Of a DNA stretch of 64,000 nt, positions 1 through 7,851 are shown in pieces. This stretch comes from Riemerella anatipestifer_F. GTDB lineage: Bacteria; Bacteroidota; Bacteroidia; Flavobacteriales; Weeksellaceae. Where the stretch lies: NCBI RefSeq assembly GCF_037861325.1, contig NZ_JAFELW010000002.1; one strand, given 5' to 3'. A program made the position numbers and the translations under genes. The notes under the pieces are model-generated. The model searched no databases. It worked only from the letters and a program-made list of their open reading frames with translations, and was not told the origin of the DNA. Every line of letters begins with the position of its first letter. The first letter of the stretch is position 1.

Positions 1-424
1 TTGGAGTAAACCATTCCCCATTTTTAAGGAAAATAAGATTGGAAAAGGTAGTATCTGTAATATATCCTTTTTGAGTAATAATCACCTCCGATGCATTAGA
101 ATTTTCCTTTAATTGATTTAAGCTTCTCCTATCTTTATATTTAAGACTATAATCTATCTCAGGAGCTTCTACTATTTCAAAAGAGCTAAGTATAGGCGAT
201 TGATAAAGAAGACATTCTATCTCGTAATTACCTTCTAAATCATAAACCACTCTTATTTTATGTTTCTGGGGAGTTCTAATCTCTACACTTCTAAGAATTT
301 CTCTCAAATCAACAGCCGAACTTCTATTAAACTTCTGAAAAGAACTATCTACTCTTTTTTGGTGTAAATCAACTAGATAAAACTTACCGTATTCCCAACA
401 AATACTTTCAATAAATTGGCACAT
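1..424 (-). CDS. Aminotransferase class IV (aminodeoxychorismate lyase-like), partial
   Basis: The gene runs off the left edge. From ATG at 424 the minus strand gives 141 codons without a stop, beginning MCQFIESICWEYGKFYL. The family is fold-type IV PLP enzymes. K95 in LKYKDRRSL fits the PLP lysine (K-x3-R, as in PabC), and ITDTTFSNLIF at about 122-132 fits the conserved 'T.SN.F' strand. It overlaps the end of pabB by 17 bp, which implies translational coupling. By context it should convert aminodeoxychorismate to p-aminobenzoate for folate. The C-terminus is missing, so a branched-chain or D-amino-acid aminotransferase cannot be strictly excluded. Confidence 0.8.
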   Translation of the reverse strand, partial: MCQFIESICWEYGKFYLVDLHQKRVDSSFQKFNRSSAVDLREILRSVEIRTPQKHKIRVVYDLEGNYEIECLLYQSPILSSFEIVEAPEIDYSLKYKDRRSLNQLKENSNASEVIITQKGYITDTTFSNLIFLKNGEWFTP

Positions 425-1385
425 AAATTTTGTTTTTCATTTCTTGATACTCATCATCGGGATTGCTTAAGTGAGTAATACCTCCGCCACTCTTAAAAAA
501 TAAAGTTTCTCCTTCCGCTTCTATAAATCTTATCATCACGCAAGAGTCCAAATCCTTCCCATCAAACCAACCACAGACACCTGTATAGAAACCTCTATTG
601 TAACCTTCTGCCTCTAATATAATTGCTTTTGTTTTAGGCTTTGGAGCTCCTAGTATAGAGCCCGCTGGAAGCAATTTATGCATTAAACTTCCTATTTTAT
701 TTCTAAATTGAGGTTTTAGCACACCTTCTATCTCGGAACTCATTGCATATAAATCTCGCTGTTGAGTTTTAATAAAATCAATTCGCTGAAAGAATCTAAC
801 TTTAACATTATCAGCTACTTGACTTAGGTCATTTCTAAGTAAATCTACCACCGTGTAATGCTCCGCCTTTTCCTTTACATCGTTTTTTAAAATCTCTGTA
901 GCATTTTCTAAAGAAGCATCTATCGTCCCTTTCATTGGGTGAGTGGCTATTTTATTATTTTTTATCTCCACAAAAGTTTCAGGAGAAAAACAAACAAATT
1001 GGTTGGGATAAAATATTTTATATTTAGCATTAGAGAAATAGAAAATATCTTCCAACGAAAGATTAGTTTTTATCTTGGTTTTTCTAGTATAATTAGTTAA
1101 ATAAGAATCACCTTTTTTTAGATGTTTTTGTACTATATGAAAACCTTTAAGATACTCTTCTTTCGTTTCTGGAAATACTTCCCAATCGTAACTATGAGGC
1201 TTTGGAATGTCGGGAGTTGAGTTTATTTTAAAGTTTGGAAAATCTACTTTAAGCCCTGATTGTTCCAAATTTTCTAAAGTAAATACTTCTATTTTAGTCA
1301 TCATAAAATCTATGATGAAAAGAAACGGAACACCCTCCAAAGAGAGCTTATCCATCAAAGCGAACTGATTTTCTGTAGAAAACAT
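408..1385 (-). CDS. pabB: Aminodeoxychorismate synthase component I (chorismate-binding enzyme)
   Basis: This 325-residue protein holds only the chorismate-binding half of the anthranilate synthase I/PabB family; the N-terminal region is short, as is usual in Bacteroidota. Visible motifs are THPMKGTIDAS, VVDLLRNDLSQVA, GSILGAPKPKT and RGFYTGVCGWFDG, which form the active-site core. It should aminate chorismate to 4-amino-4-deoxychorismate, and the overlapping downstream class IV enzyme would release p-aminobenzoate. Isochorismate and anthranilate synthases share these motifs, but the pairing with the lyase favours PabB. A TAnnTTTG element ends 4 nt before the ATG, so the transcript is nearly leaderless. 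M11 is an alternative start. Confidence 0.88.
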   Translation of the reverse strand: MFSTENQFALMDKLSLEGVPFLFIIDFMMTKIEVFTLENLEQSGLKVDFPNFKINSTPDIPKPHSYDWEVFPETKEEYLKGFHIVQKHLKKGDSYLTNYTRKTKIKTNLSLEDIFYFSNAKYKIFYPNQFVCFSPETFVEIKNNKIATHPMKGTIDASLENATEILKNDVKEKAEHYTVVDLLRNDLSQVADNVKVRFFQRIDFIKTQQRDLYAMSSEIEGVLKPQFRNKIGSLMHKLLPAGSILGAPKPKTKAIILEAEGYNRGFYTGVCGWFDGKDLDSCVMIRFIEAEGETLFFKSGGGITHLSNPDDEYQEMKNKIYVPIY

Positions 1386-1414
1386 TTGGCAAAAATAAAG
1401 AATGCTTATTTTTG
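1385..1414 (+). promoter_or_regulatory. Promoter of the membrane-protein gene at 1430
   Basis: TTTG at 1385-1388, an 18-nt spacer and TATTTTTG at 1407-1414 match the Bacteroidota consensus. The likely ATG at 1430 follows 15 nt later. The in-frame TTG at 1412 lies inside the -7 element, which argues against that longer start. Confidence 0.6.
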
Positions 1415-1420
1415 TGCAAA
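1390..1420 (-). promoter_or_regulatory. Promoter of pabB, Bacteroidota -33/-7 type
   Basis: On the minus strand TTTG (1420-1417), a 19-nt spacer and TATTTTTG (1397-1390) match the TTTG/TAnnTTTG consensus. The pabB ATG begins 4 nt after the -7 element. It overlaps the opposite promoter of the gene at 1430. Confidence 0.6.
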
Positions 1421-1429
1421 ATAAATTAT

Positions 1430-2170
1430 ATGAGTTCCAGTCCAGAGTTTAATAAAGTTAATAACATCAGCCAGATTTTACAGGATGCTTTTGGCTATTG
1501 GCAAAAAACCATAAGCTTCCAAATACTATTTTCTGTTTTGTATTTTGGGCTACTGATGACTTTCGCTGTTGGACTTTTCAACTACTTTGGCTTGGAGACC
1601 GAAATGGAATCTTTCCGAAAGTTATTTTCTGGAAATTACACTATAATTTCCCAAACTCTAACAGAGCTGATGGAGAATACTTCTTTCCAGCATTTTGTAT
1701 TTTCTATAATAATCGTAAAATCATTATTATATCCTTTGAATATAGGTTTTTACGAAATTTATAAAAAGATTGATTTAGGAGAAATCCCTTCTACATCGGA
1801 TTTAATTATCGGCTATAATGGCTATTTTTTCCTTAGATTTTTTGGCTATCATCTATTTTGGTCTATGATTTATTCTTACGCAGGAATGCTTCAGCCTTTA
1901 CCTATACTTTGGGTATTTCTTACGCTATTTGCAGCTCCTCTGATGTATTTTCTAAGGGCAGGTATTTTTACTAGTATTCATCTTAATTTTATGGCTTTGA
2001 AAGCTAATTTTACTACTATATTTGTAGGAGCTTTAGTTGCATTTATATTTAGCTACTCAGGGTTTCTCGCATTAGGTATCGGAGGCTTATTAACCTTCCC
2101 TTTTTGGAATGCGATGATTTATACTCTATATAAACAGATATTTAAAATTAAAGTAATACATCAATCATAA
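1430..2170 (+). CDS. Multi-pass membrane protein, beta-carotene 15,15'-monooxygenase-like annotation class
   Basis: About 246 residues from ATG 1430 (MSSSPEFNKVNN). I count five or six hydrophobic segments, roughly at residues 25-50, 85-110, 130-165, 170-195 and 200-235, with no catalytic motif I can name. Proteins of this look are common in Flavobacteriia and often carry a misleading 'beta-carotene monooxygenase' label; I see no support for that activity. The gene is 22 bp before the AI-2E family transporter and is probably cotranscribed with it. The TTG at 1412 was rejected because it falls in the promoter. Confidence 0.75.
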   Translation: MSSSPEFNKVNNISQILQDAFGYWQKTISFQILFSVLYFGLLMTFAVGLFNYFGLETEMESFRKLFSGNYTIISQTLTELMENTSFQHFVFSIIIVKSLLYPLNIGFYEIYKKIDLGEIPSTSDLIIGYNGYFFLRFFGYHLFWSMIYSYAGMLQPLPILWVFLTLFAAPLMYFLRAGIFTSIHLNFMALKANFTTIFVGALVAFIFSYSGFLALGIGGLLTFPFWNAMIYTLYKQIFKIKVIHQS

Positions 2171-2192
2171 CTAATTATATAAATAAAAATCA

Positions 2193-3320
2193 ATGAGTAA
2201 CAATAAATATAATGATGCTATAAGCAATACTAAAATTAAGCAAATAGCTCTTATCATAGTTATAGTAACATTATTCTTGCTGATGGCCTATCAGCTAGCT
2301 ATGTTTATTCCTTCGTTACTGGGAGCTATAACGCTTTATGTGATTTCAAGAAAATACAACCTCTACCTCATAGAAAAAAGAAATTGGAAGCCTTGGATTT
2401 CTGCCTTAGTTATTATGCTAGCTACGGTAGTTATCCTTATTTTACCACTCTATTTTTTAATTGATACTCTTATAGAAAAATTAGGCAATGCCCAAGCCTA
2501 TATGGATAAGTTTAATGATTTTCTAGATAAAATACACTCTTATATTCTTTCTGAAGTACAAATAGACATTTTAAGTAAAGAAAACCTAGATAAGGTAAAA
2601 GAAACCGCAGGACAATTATCTACCTTCATTCTAAGTAGCACACTTAATACGGTTACCATTATTGCCTCTACTTATTTTCTTCTCTATTTTATGTTAGTAA
2701 AACCTAGAGTTTTTGAGCGTATTTTAACCAATGCTGCCCCTTTAAAGAAAACCAATGTTAACCTCATCAGCGAAAAAATAAGAAAAATGATTATTGCCAA
2801 CGCTATAGGAATTCCTGTTGTAGCTTTTGGGCAAGGTCTTGCAGCTCTAGTAGGCTATCTCATCTTTGGAGCCCCTAGCGTTATGCTTTTATTCGCCCTT
2901 ACAACTATTGCCTCTATGATACCCATTGTTGGAGGTGCTATTATTTATGTTCCCGTAGCTATATTTATGGTAGCCGAAGGTAATACAATTCCTGGTATAG
3001 GACTAGCCATATACTGTCTTGTTGTAGTAGGACTTATAGATAATGTATTAAGGTTTACATTACTCAAAAAGCTAGAAGATATACACCCTCTTAATACAGT
3101 ATTTGGAATCATTTTAGGAATGAATCTTTTTGGCTTTATGGGATTGGTATTTGGACCTATTTTAGTCTCTGTAACTTTACTTCTAATACAAATATATAGA
3201 GACGAATTTTCTGATGAAGACAATGTAGTTATTGCTTCCGATGAAGAAGCTCTCGCAGGTATAGCTACTACAGAAGATGTTGAAGAAAATAACACAAACT
3301 CTACCACTAATGAACCCTGA
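2193..3320 (+). CDS. AI-2E family transporter (PerM-like)
   Basis: A 375-residue inner-membrane protein with the usual AI-2E layout: paired N-terminal helices at about 17-60, a helix near 70-95, a soluble loop at about 95-140, then five helices from 145 to 335. The conserved C-terminal region is visible as GLIDNVLRFTLLKK and HPLNTVFGIILGMNLFGFMG. The last 35 residues are acidic and hydrophilic. Members export small molecules or ions; the substrate cannot be read from sequence. It lies in tandem with the upstream membrane protein and overlaps the next gene by 11 bp. Confidence 0.88.
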   Translation: MSNNKYNDAISNTKIKQIALIIVIVTLFLLMAYQLAMFIPSLLGAITLYVISRKYNLYLIEKRNWKPWISALVIMLATVVILILPLYFLIDTLIEKLGNAQAYMDKFNDFLDKIHSYILSEVQIDILSKENLDKVKETAGQLSTFILSSTLNTVTIIASTYFLLYFMLVKPRVFERILTNAAPLKKTNVNLISEKIRKMIIANAIGIPVVAFGQGLAALVGYLIFGAPSVMLLFALTTIASMIPIVGGAIIYVPVAIFMVAEGNTIPGIGLAIYCLVVVGLIDNVLRFTLLKKLEDIHPLNTVFGIILGMNLFGFMGLVFGPILVSVTLLLIQIYRDEFSDEDNVVIASDEEALAGIATTEDVEENNTNSTTNEP

Positions 3321-3528
3321 AATTCTGAGGGAAATATGCCTTACTAAAATGCCTTTTGGTAAATATAAAAACTACATCTTGGCAGACCTTCCTGTAGCCT
3401 ATTTAGAGTGGTTTATGAGAAATGGTGGTTTTCCTAAGAATAAATTAGGAATGCAACTAGCTACCGTTTATGAAATTAAAATCAATGGATTAGAAGAACT
3501 ACTAAAACCAATAAGAAAGAGCCTCTAG
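3310..3528 (+). CDS. DUF3820-like small protein
   Basis: A 72-residue protein from ATG 3310 (MNPEILREICLTKMPFGKYK). The MPFGKYK and LPVAYLEWFMRNGGFPKNKLG blocks fit the DUF3820 family, whose function is not settled. It overlaps the transporter stop by 11 bp, which suggests translational coupling. A longer start at 3277 is possible but would lie deep in the transporter gene. Its TAG stop shares the CTAG palindrome at 3525-3528 with the stop of the convergent TPR gene, and the whole 3' end is part of a hairpin. Confidence 0.75.
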   Translation: MNPEILREICLTKMPFGKYKNYILADLPVAYLEWFMRNGGFPKNKLGMQLATVYEIKINGLEELLKPIRKSL

Positions 3529-3544
3529 CTTTCTTTCTTATTGG
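3508..3544. terminator. Bidirectional terminator hairpin inside two convergent gene ends
   Basis: Arms CCAATAAGAAAG (3508-3519) and CTTTCTTATTGG (3533-3544) are perfect 12-bp complements around a 13-nt loop. The structure lies entirely within the 3' ends of the DUF3820-like gene and the TPR gene, whose stop codons overlap in the loop. There is no strong T-run on either side. Confidence 0.55.
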
Positions 3545-4904
3545 CTTTTACCCTTTTTACCTCATCTCGGATAAAAGGGTATTTCTGTAACATATCTTGT
3601 GCTAAACTAGGCTCCATTACTAAAGCCGTGGCTAGATACTCCCTAGCATCTTCCTCTTTACCAAGATTAAACAGCACATTACTCATTTGATAGTAAAACT
3701 CGGCTCTATCTTTGTGCAAAGAGATAGCTTTCTGTAAGATTTCTAAAGCCTTATTATACTGTCCTACCAACATCAGCACTTCGGTATAGGCATACCAATT
3801 ATAAAATCTATTAGGTTCTGCCTCTACCATTTTTTCTAAACATGGTAAACTTTCTTCAAAAAGCTCCGAATCTATATACAAAAATGCCAACCTTTTCTGA
3901 TAATCTACATTGGTTTCATTAAGAACGGTCGCCTCTTTAGCGAAGTGAAGAGCCTCTCTCATCTGTCCCATTTCTTCATATAAGAAAGATTGCTCCATCA
4001 TAGAAAGGTAAAACTGAGGGTCTTCTACTAAAGATTTCTGAAAAGCTTTTAAAGCTAATAAAGGCTTTTTATTTTCCTTATGACACAAGCCTATTTTGTA
4101 GTAAGTATACGCCTTAGTATATTCTAACTCTAGCATTTCTTCATATACCTCCACGGCTTTATCCCACTCTTGCATCGCCTCATAACAGGCAGCTTTATTG
4201 GCATAAACCCCAACAGAATTAGAGTTAATGGCTAAAAGATAATCAAATCCTCGTATGGCTTCTTCGTAGTTTTTTCTATTGAAATAAAACTGACCATACT
4301 CAAACCAAGCCGTCTCCGAAAAAGGAAATTCTTCTATGTAATGATTAAGAAATTTTATAGCATCATCATTTTTATTTAGCTTATAAAAACAAATCATTAC
4401 ATTTTCTAAAGCATAGTCGTCATAAGGGTCGTGGTTAAGAGCTTTTTTATAATGTATTAAAGCATTAGAAGGATCCTCTAAATTCACATATTCATCAGCG
4501 ATGAAATTATGCAGAAAATTCTCCTCTTCATTCAGCGTTAAAGCCTTAAGACAGTAATCTATCGCCCTTCTAGGATTACCTAGATTAGAATAATATTTAG
4601 CACAACAAACTAGAAAATCTGTATTTTCTAAAGATGCCTCCCTTAGCTCGTTAATAAGCTCTTTAGCTTCTCTATACTGCTGTAATTCTAAAAGAACTTC
4701 TAGTTTTTTAGTTTTAATATCTAATGAATTAGGATGAAGTTTTAATGCAAAATTAACGGCAAGTTCGGCATAGGTAGTATCACCCAACTCCAAATAGTGG
4801 ATGATGATTTCCTCCAAATCATCCGTATCGAAATAGCGTTCCTCGTTATTTTCTATCATTTCTTCGAACTGCTTTGCCAGTTCATTTTCAAAAAACTCTT
4901 CCAA
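3525..4904 (-). CDS. TPR repeat protein
   Basis: A 459-residue soluble protein made almost wholly of tetratricopeptide repeats, roughly eleven units from residue 30 onward, for example AIRGFDYLLAINSNSVGVYA and ALKAFQKSLVEDPQFYLSMM. There is no signal peptide or enzymatic domain. The start is TTG at 4904 (TTG GAA GAG TTT); an in-frame TAA three codons upstream leaves no ATG, and the first internal Met is residue 16. The N-terminal MEEFFENELAKQFEEMIENN block looks like a family feature. The gene faces the DUF3820-like gene and may be cotranscribed with glmM. TPR proteins are scaffolds; the partner is unknown. Confidence 0.85.
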   Translation of the reverse strand: MEEFFENELAKQFEEMIENNEERYFDTDDLEEIIIHYLELGDTTYAELAVNFALKLHPNSLDIKTKKLEVLLELQQYREAKELINELREASLENTDFLVCCAKYYSNLGNPRRAIDYCLKALTLNEEENFLHNFIADEYVNLEDPSNALIHYKKALNHDPYDDYALENVMICFYKLNKNDDAIKFLNHYIEEFPFSETAWFEYGQFYFNRKNYEEAIRGFDYLLAINSNSVGVYANKAACYEAMQEWDKAVEVYEEMLELEYTKAYTYYKIGLCHKENKKPLLALKAFQKSLVEDPQFYLSMMEQSFLYEEMGQMREALHFAKEATVLNETNVDYQKRLAFLYIDSELFEESLPCLEKMVEAEPNRFYNWYAYTEVLMLVGQYNKALEILQKAISLHKDRAEFYYQMSNVLFNLGKEEDAREYLATALVMEPSLAQDMLQKYPFIRDEVKRVKANKKES

Positions 4905-4982
4905 ATTAATTTAAAACTTTGTTGTTTTCCTTATCAAAAAGAATGCTAAACCAATAGATAATTTAACTTTATTTAATCTTCT

Positions 4983-6365
4983 TTATATCAAACCTTTAAT
5001 CTCCTCTATAATTCTATCAGCTAATTCATCTGCTTCTTGTTGAGATTGAGCTTCTGTATAGATTCTAATGATAGGCTCTGTATTAGATTTTCTTAAGTGT
5101 ACCCAATTATTAGGAAAATCTATTTTAACACCATCTACAGTGGATATTTCTTCATTTTTATAACGCTCCGTCATTTGTTCCAAAAGAGCATCTACATTGA
5201 TATCTGGTGTAAGTTCTATCTTCTTTTTACCCATAAAATAGGCAGGATAGGTTTGTCTAAGCTCAGATACTGTTTTATTCTCTTTAGCTAAGTGAGTTAA
5301 AAATAAAGCTACTCCTACCAAAGAATCTCTACCGTAATGCAAATCTGGATAGATAATTCCGCCATTACCTTCTCCTCCTATTACTGCATTTTTCTCTTTC
5401 ATCAAAGTAACTACATTAACCTCTCCTACAGCACTTGCAAAATAAGAAGAGTCTAAACTTTGAGCCACATCTCTCAATGCACGGCTAGAAGAAAGGTTAG
5501 AAATAGCTGCTCCTTTTTTATGTCTCAAAAGATAGTCTGCCACTGCTACTAGCGTGTATTCTTCTCCAAACATTTCTCCTTTCTCGTCTATAAGAGCCAA
5601 TCTATCTACATCTGGGTCAACTACAATTCCTAAATCTGCTCCTTCCTTTTTTACCAATTCGCATATATCGGTAAGGTGTTCTTTTAAAGGTTCTGGATTA
5701 TGAGGAAAATGCCCATTAGGTTCACAATAGAGTTTTACAACTTCGCAACCCAACTCCTCTAAAAGAAGCGGAATAGCTATTCCGCCCGTAGAATTAACGG
5801 CATCTAAAACTACTTTAAACTTCTTAGCTTTAACTGCTTGTGCATCTACCATTGGTAGTGCTAATATTTTTTTGATGTGAATATCAAACGCGTCATCACG
5901 AGTTTCATAGCTTCCTAAACTATCCACATCAGCATAATTGAAATCTTCTCTTTCTGCTATCGAAAGTACCTCAGCTCCATCTTTACCACTAATGAACTCT
6001 CCCTTTTCATTAAGTAATTTAAGGGCATTCCATTGTTTTGGATTATGGGAAGCGGTAAGAATAATACCTCCATCTGCATTCAGCTCTGGCACCATAACCT
6101 CCACTGTAGGCGTGGTAGAAAGTCCTAAATCTACAACATGAATCCCCAACCCTTGTAAAGTGGCTGTAACTAAAGAGGATACCATACCTCCAGAAATCCT
6201 AGCATCTCGACCTAAGACTAAGGTTAAGTCTTTTTTCTGTTTCGTATTCTGAAGCCAAGTTCCAAAAGCGGAAGTGAACTTTACAACATCTAGCGGCGTT
6301 AAGTTTTCATCTACTTTTCCGCCAATTGTACCTCTAATTCCTGATATAGATTTTATAAGTGCCAT
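4983..6365 (-). CDS. glmM: Phosphoglucosamine mutase / phosphohexomutase
   Basis: A 460-residue alpha-D-phosphohexomutase with all four family sites: the phosphoserine loop TASHNPKQWNAL at about 103-114, the metal loop DPDVDRLALID near 250, the sugar loop GEGNGGIIYP near 332, and the phosphate-binding C-terminus RKSNTEPIIRIYTEA. It should interconvert glucosamine-6-P and glucosamine-1-P for peptidoglycan and LPS precursor synthesis in the cytosol. Bacteroidota proteins of this kind are annotated as GlmM, but phosphomannomutase or phosphoglucomutase activity is not excluded. A 78-bp gap separates it from the TPR gene downstream. Confidence 0.85.
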   Translation of the reverse strand: MALIKSISGIRGTIGGKVDENLTPLDVVKFTSAFGTWLQNTKQKKDLTLVLGRDARISGGMVSSLVTATLQGLGIHVVDLGLSTTPTVEVMVPELNADGGIILTASHNPKQWNALKLLNEKGEFISGKDGAEVLSIAEREDFNYADVDSLGSYETRDDAFDIHIKKILALPMVDAQAVKAKKFKVVLDAVNSTGGIAIPLLLEELGCEVVKLYCEPNGHFPHNPEPLKEHLTDICELVKKEGADLGIVVDPDVDRLALIDEKGEMFGEEYTLVAVADYLLRHKKGAAISNLSSSRALRDVAQSLDSSYFASAVGEVNVVTLMKEKNAVIGGEGNGGIIYPDLHYGRDSLVGVALFLTHLAKENKTVSELRQTYPAYFMGKKKIELTPDINVDALLEQMTERYKNEEISTVDGVKIDFPNNWVHLRKSNTEPIIRIYTEAQSQQEADELADRIIEEIKGLI

Positions 6366-6384
6366 AGCCTAAATTTTATACCTG

Positions 6385-6392
6385 CAAAGATA
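6385..6392 (-). promoter_or_regulatory. -7 element upstream of glmM
   Basis: The minus strand reads TATCTTTG (TAnnTTTG), ending 19 nt before the glmM ATG. I saw no clear -33 TTG. Confidence 0.45.
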
Positions 6393-6408
6393 ATAAAAAT
6401 ATTAAGCC

Positions 6409-7851
6409 TTATTTCCATCCACCTCCCAAACTTTTATAGAGATAAACCGTTGCGTTCAGCTGTGTATTTTTAGCTTCTATAAGTTCCATTTTAGCATCTA
6501 AGGCATCTCTTTGCGTCATCAAAACCTCCATATAGTCTGCCCTAGCATTAGTAAACAGAAGATTTGAAATTCCTATCGCCTCATCTAAATCTTTGCTTTG
6601 AGTGTGTTTTAAGTCAAAGTATTGTTGGTAATTTTTAATTTTATTCAAATTATTAGAAACTTCCATATAGGCTTTGATGAGCGTTTTATTATACTCATAC
6701 AAAGCCTGTAGTTGAGATGCATTTGCTGTATTAAATTTCGCTTTTATCGCTGATTTGTTAATTAGCGGTCCGACCAAATCTCCCACTATATTATAAGCTA
6801 AAGACTCTGGAAAATGAGTGAAGTAACTCGGTTTAAAAGCTTCTAAACCAGCTCCAAATGTAATATTTAAAGAAGGGTAAAACTCTTTTCTAGCAGCTTC
6901 TACATCTAACTTGGCAGCCTCTAACTCTAGCTCTGCTTGTTTAACATCTGGTCTATTAGCCAATAACTCTGAAGGAATACCTGTTTTAATAGACTGTGGT
7001 ACGAGCTCCAAAAATTCTGCACTTGAACGAGGAATAGGTTGATAGAATCTTCCTAGTAACAAATTGATGTCATTTTCTTTCTCTAAAATGCTTTGTTGAA
7101 CTGTATATAAATTCGCCGATGATTTTGCTAACTCAGCTTCAAATTTTTTAACTGATAATTCTGTAGTTGCAGCCGCCTGTTTCTGAATTTTAGAAACCTC
7201 CAACGCTTTTCTTTGAAGTTCAATATATTTTTTAAGATAAGAGTATTGGCTATCCAAAGCTAAAAGTTCATAATAGCTTTGTGCCACTTCTGCTATCAAA
7301 CTTGAAAGTACAAAATTCTTACCTTCTACTGTAGCTAGATAGTGAGCTATTGCAGATTTTTTTTCTGTTCTAAGCTTATTCCAAATATCCACCTCCCAAT
7401 CGGCTTGTAAGCCTACTCCAAAATTACCCAACGGATCCGGAATTGGCTTTCCTTCTTCCATCTGTGTAGCTGCATCCCCTGCTCCTTCACTAGTATAACG
7501 CCCCACTTTTCTAACACCTGCAGTTGCCCCCACAGAAACTGTGGGAAGCAATCTTCCGTTTTTGTACATTACATTACTTTTGGCCTTTTCTATCTCTTGT
7601 AATGTAATTAGTAGCTCTTGATTATTACTAAGTGCCGTTTCTATTAAAGAAACTAAATTAGGATCTGTAAAAAACTCTCTCCAAGGTGGAGTTCCTGTAC
7701 TTTTATTAGAAACTTCATCTTTTGTATAGCTTTCTGGTAGAGTCTCTTTTACATTATCTTTTACTTGTAATGGTGCTGGTGCTTTACAATTAACTAGCAC
7801 TAAGCTACCCACTACCAATGATATATATTTTAGTTTAGTTTTCATCTTCAA
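6409..7851 (-). CDS. RND efflux outer-membrane channel lipoprotein (TolC/OprM-NodT family)
   Basis: A 480-residue protein with a lipoprotein signal (VLVNCKAP, Cys22) and two outer-membrane-efflux repeats rich in long helices. SELLANRPDVKQAELELEAA is the hallmark of the second repeat. It would form the outer-membrane exit duct of a tripartite pump. It overlaps the pump gene by 17 bp and is the last gene of a three-gene operon (adaptor, pump, channel). The second Met (codon 3) is an equally possible start. The substrate is unknown. Confidence 0.92.
   Translation of the reverse strand: MKMKTKLKYISLVVGSLVLVNCKAPAPLQVKDNVKETLPESYTKDEVSNKSTGTPPWREFFTDPNLVSLIETALSNNQELLITLQEIEKAKSNVMYKNGRLLPTVSVGATAGVRKVGRYTSEGAGDAATQMEEGKPIPDPLGNFGVGLQADWEVDIWNKLRTEKKSAIAHYLATVEGKNFVLSSLIAEVAQSYYELLALDSQYSYLKKYIELQRKALEVSKIQKQAAATTELSVKKFEAELAKSSANLYTVQQSILEKENDINLLLGRFYQPIPRSSAEFLELVPQSIKTGIPSELLANRPDVKQAELELEAAKLDVEAARKEFYPSLNITFGAGLEAFKPSYFTHFPESLAYNIVGDLVGPLINKSAIKAKFNTANASQLQALYEYNKTLIKAYMEVSNNLNKIKNYQQYFDLKHTQSKDLDEAIGISNLLFTNARADYMEVLMTQRDALDAKMELIEAKNTQLNATVYLYKSLGGGWK

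Noticed and set aside
1412..1429. TTG start six codons upstream for the membrane-protein gene
   Set aside because: It lies inside the -7 promoter element.
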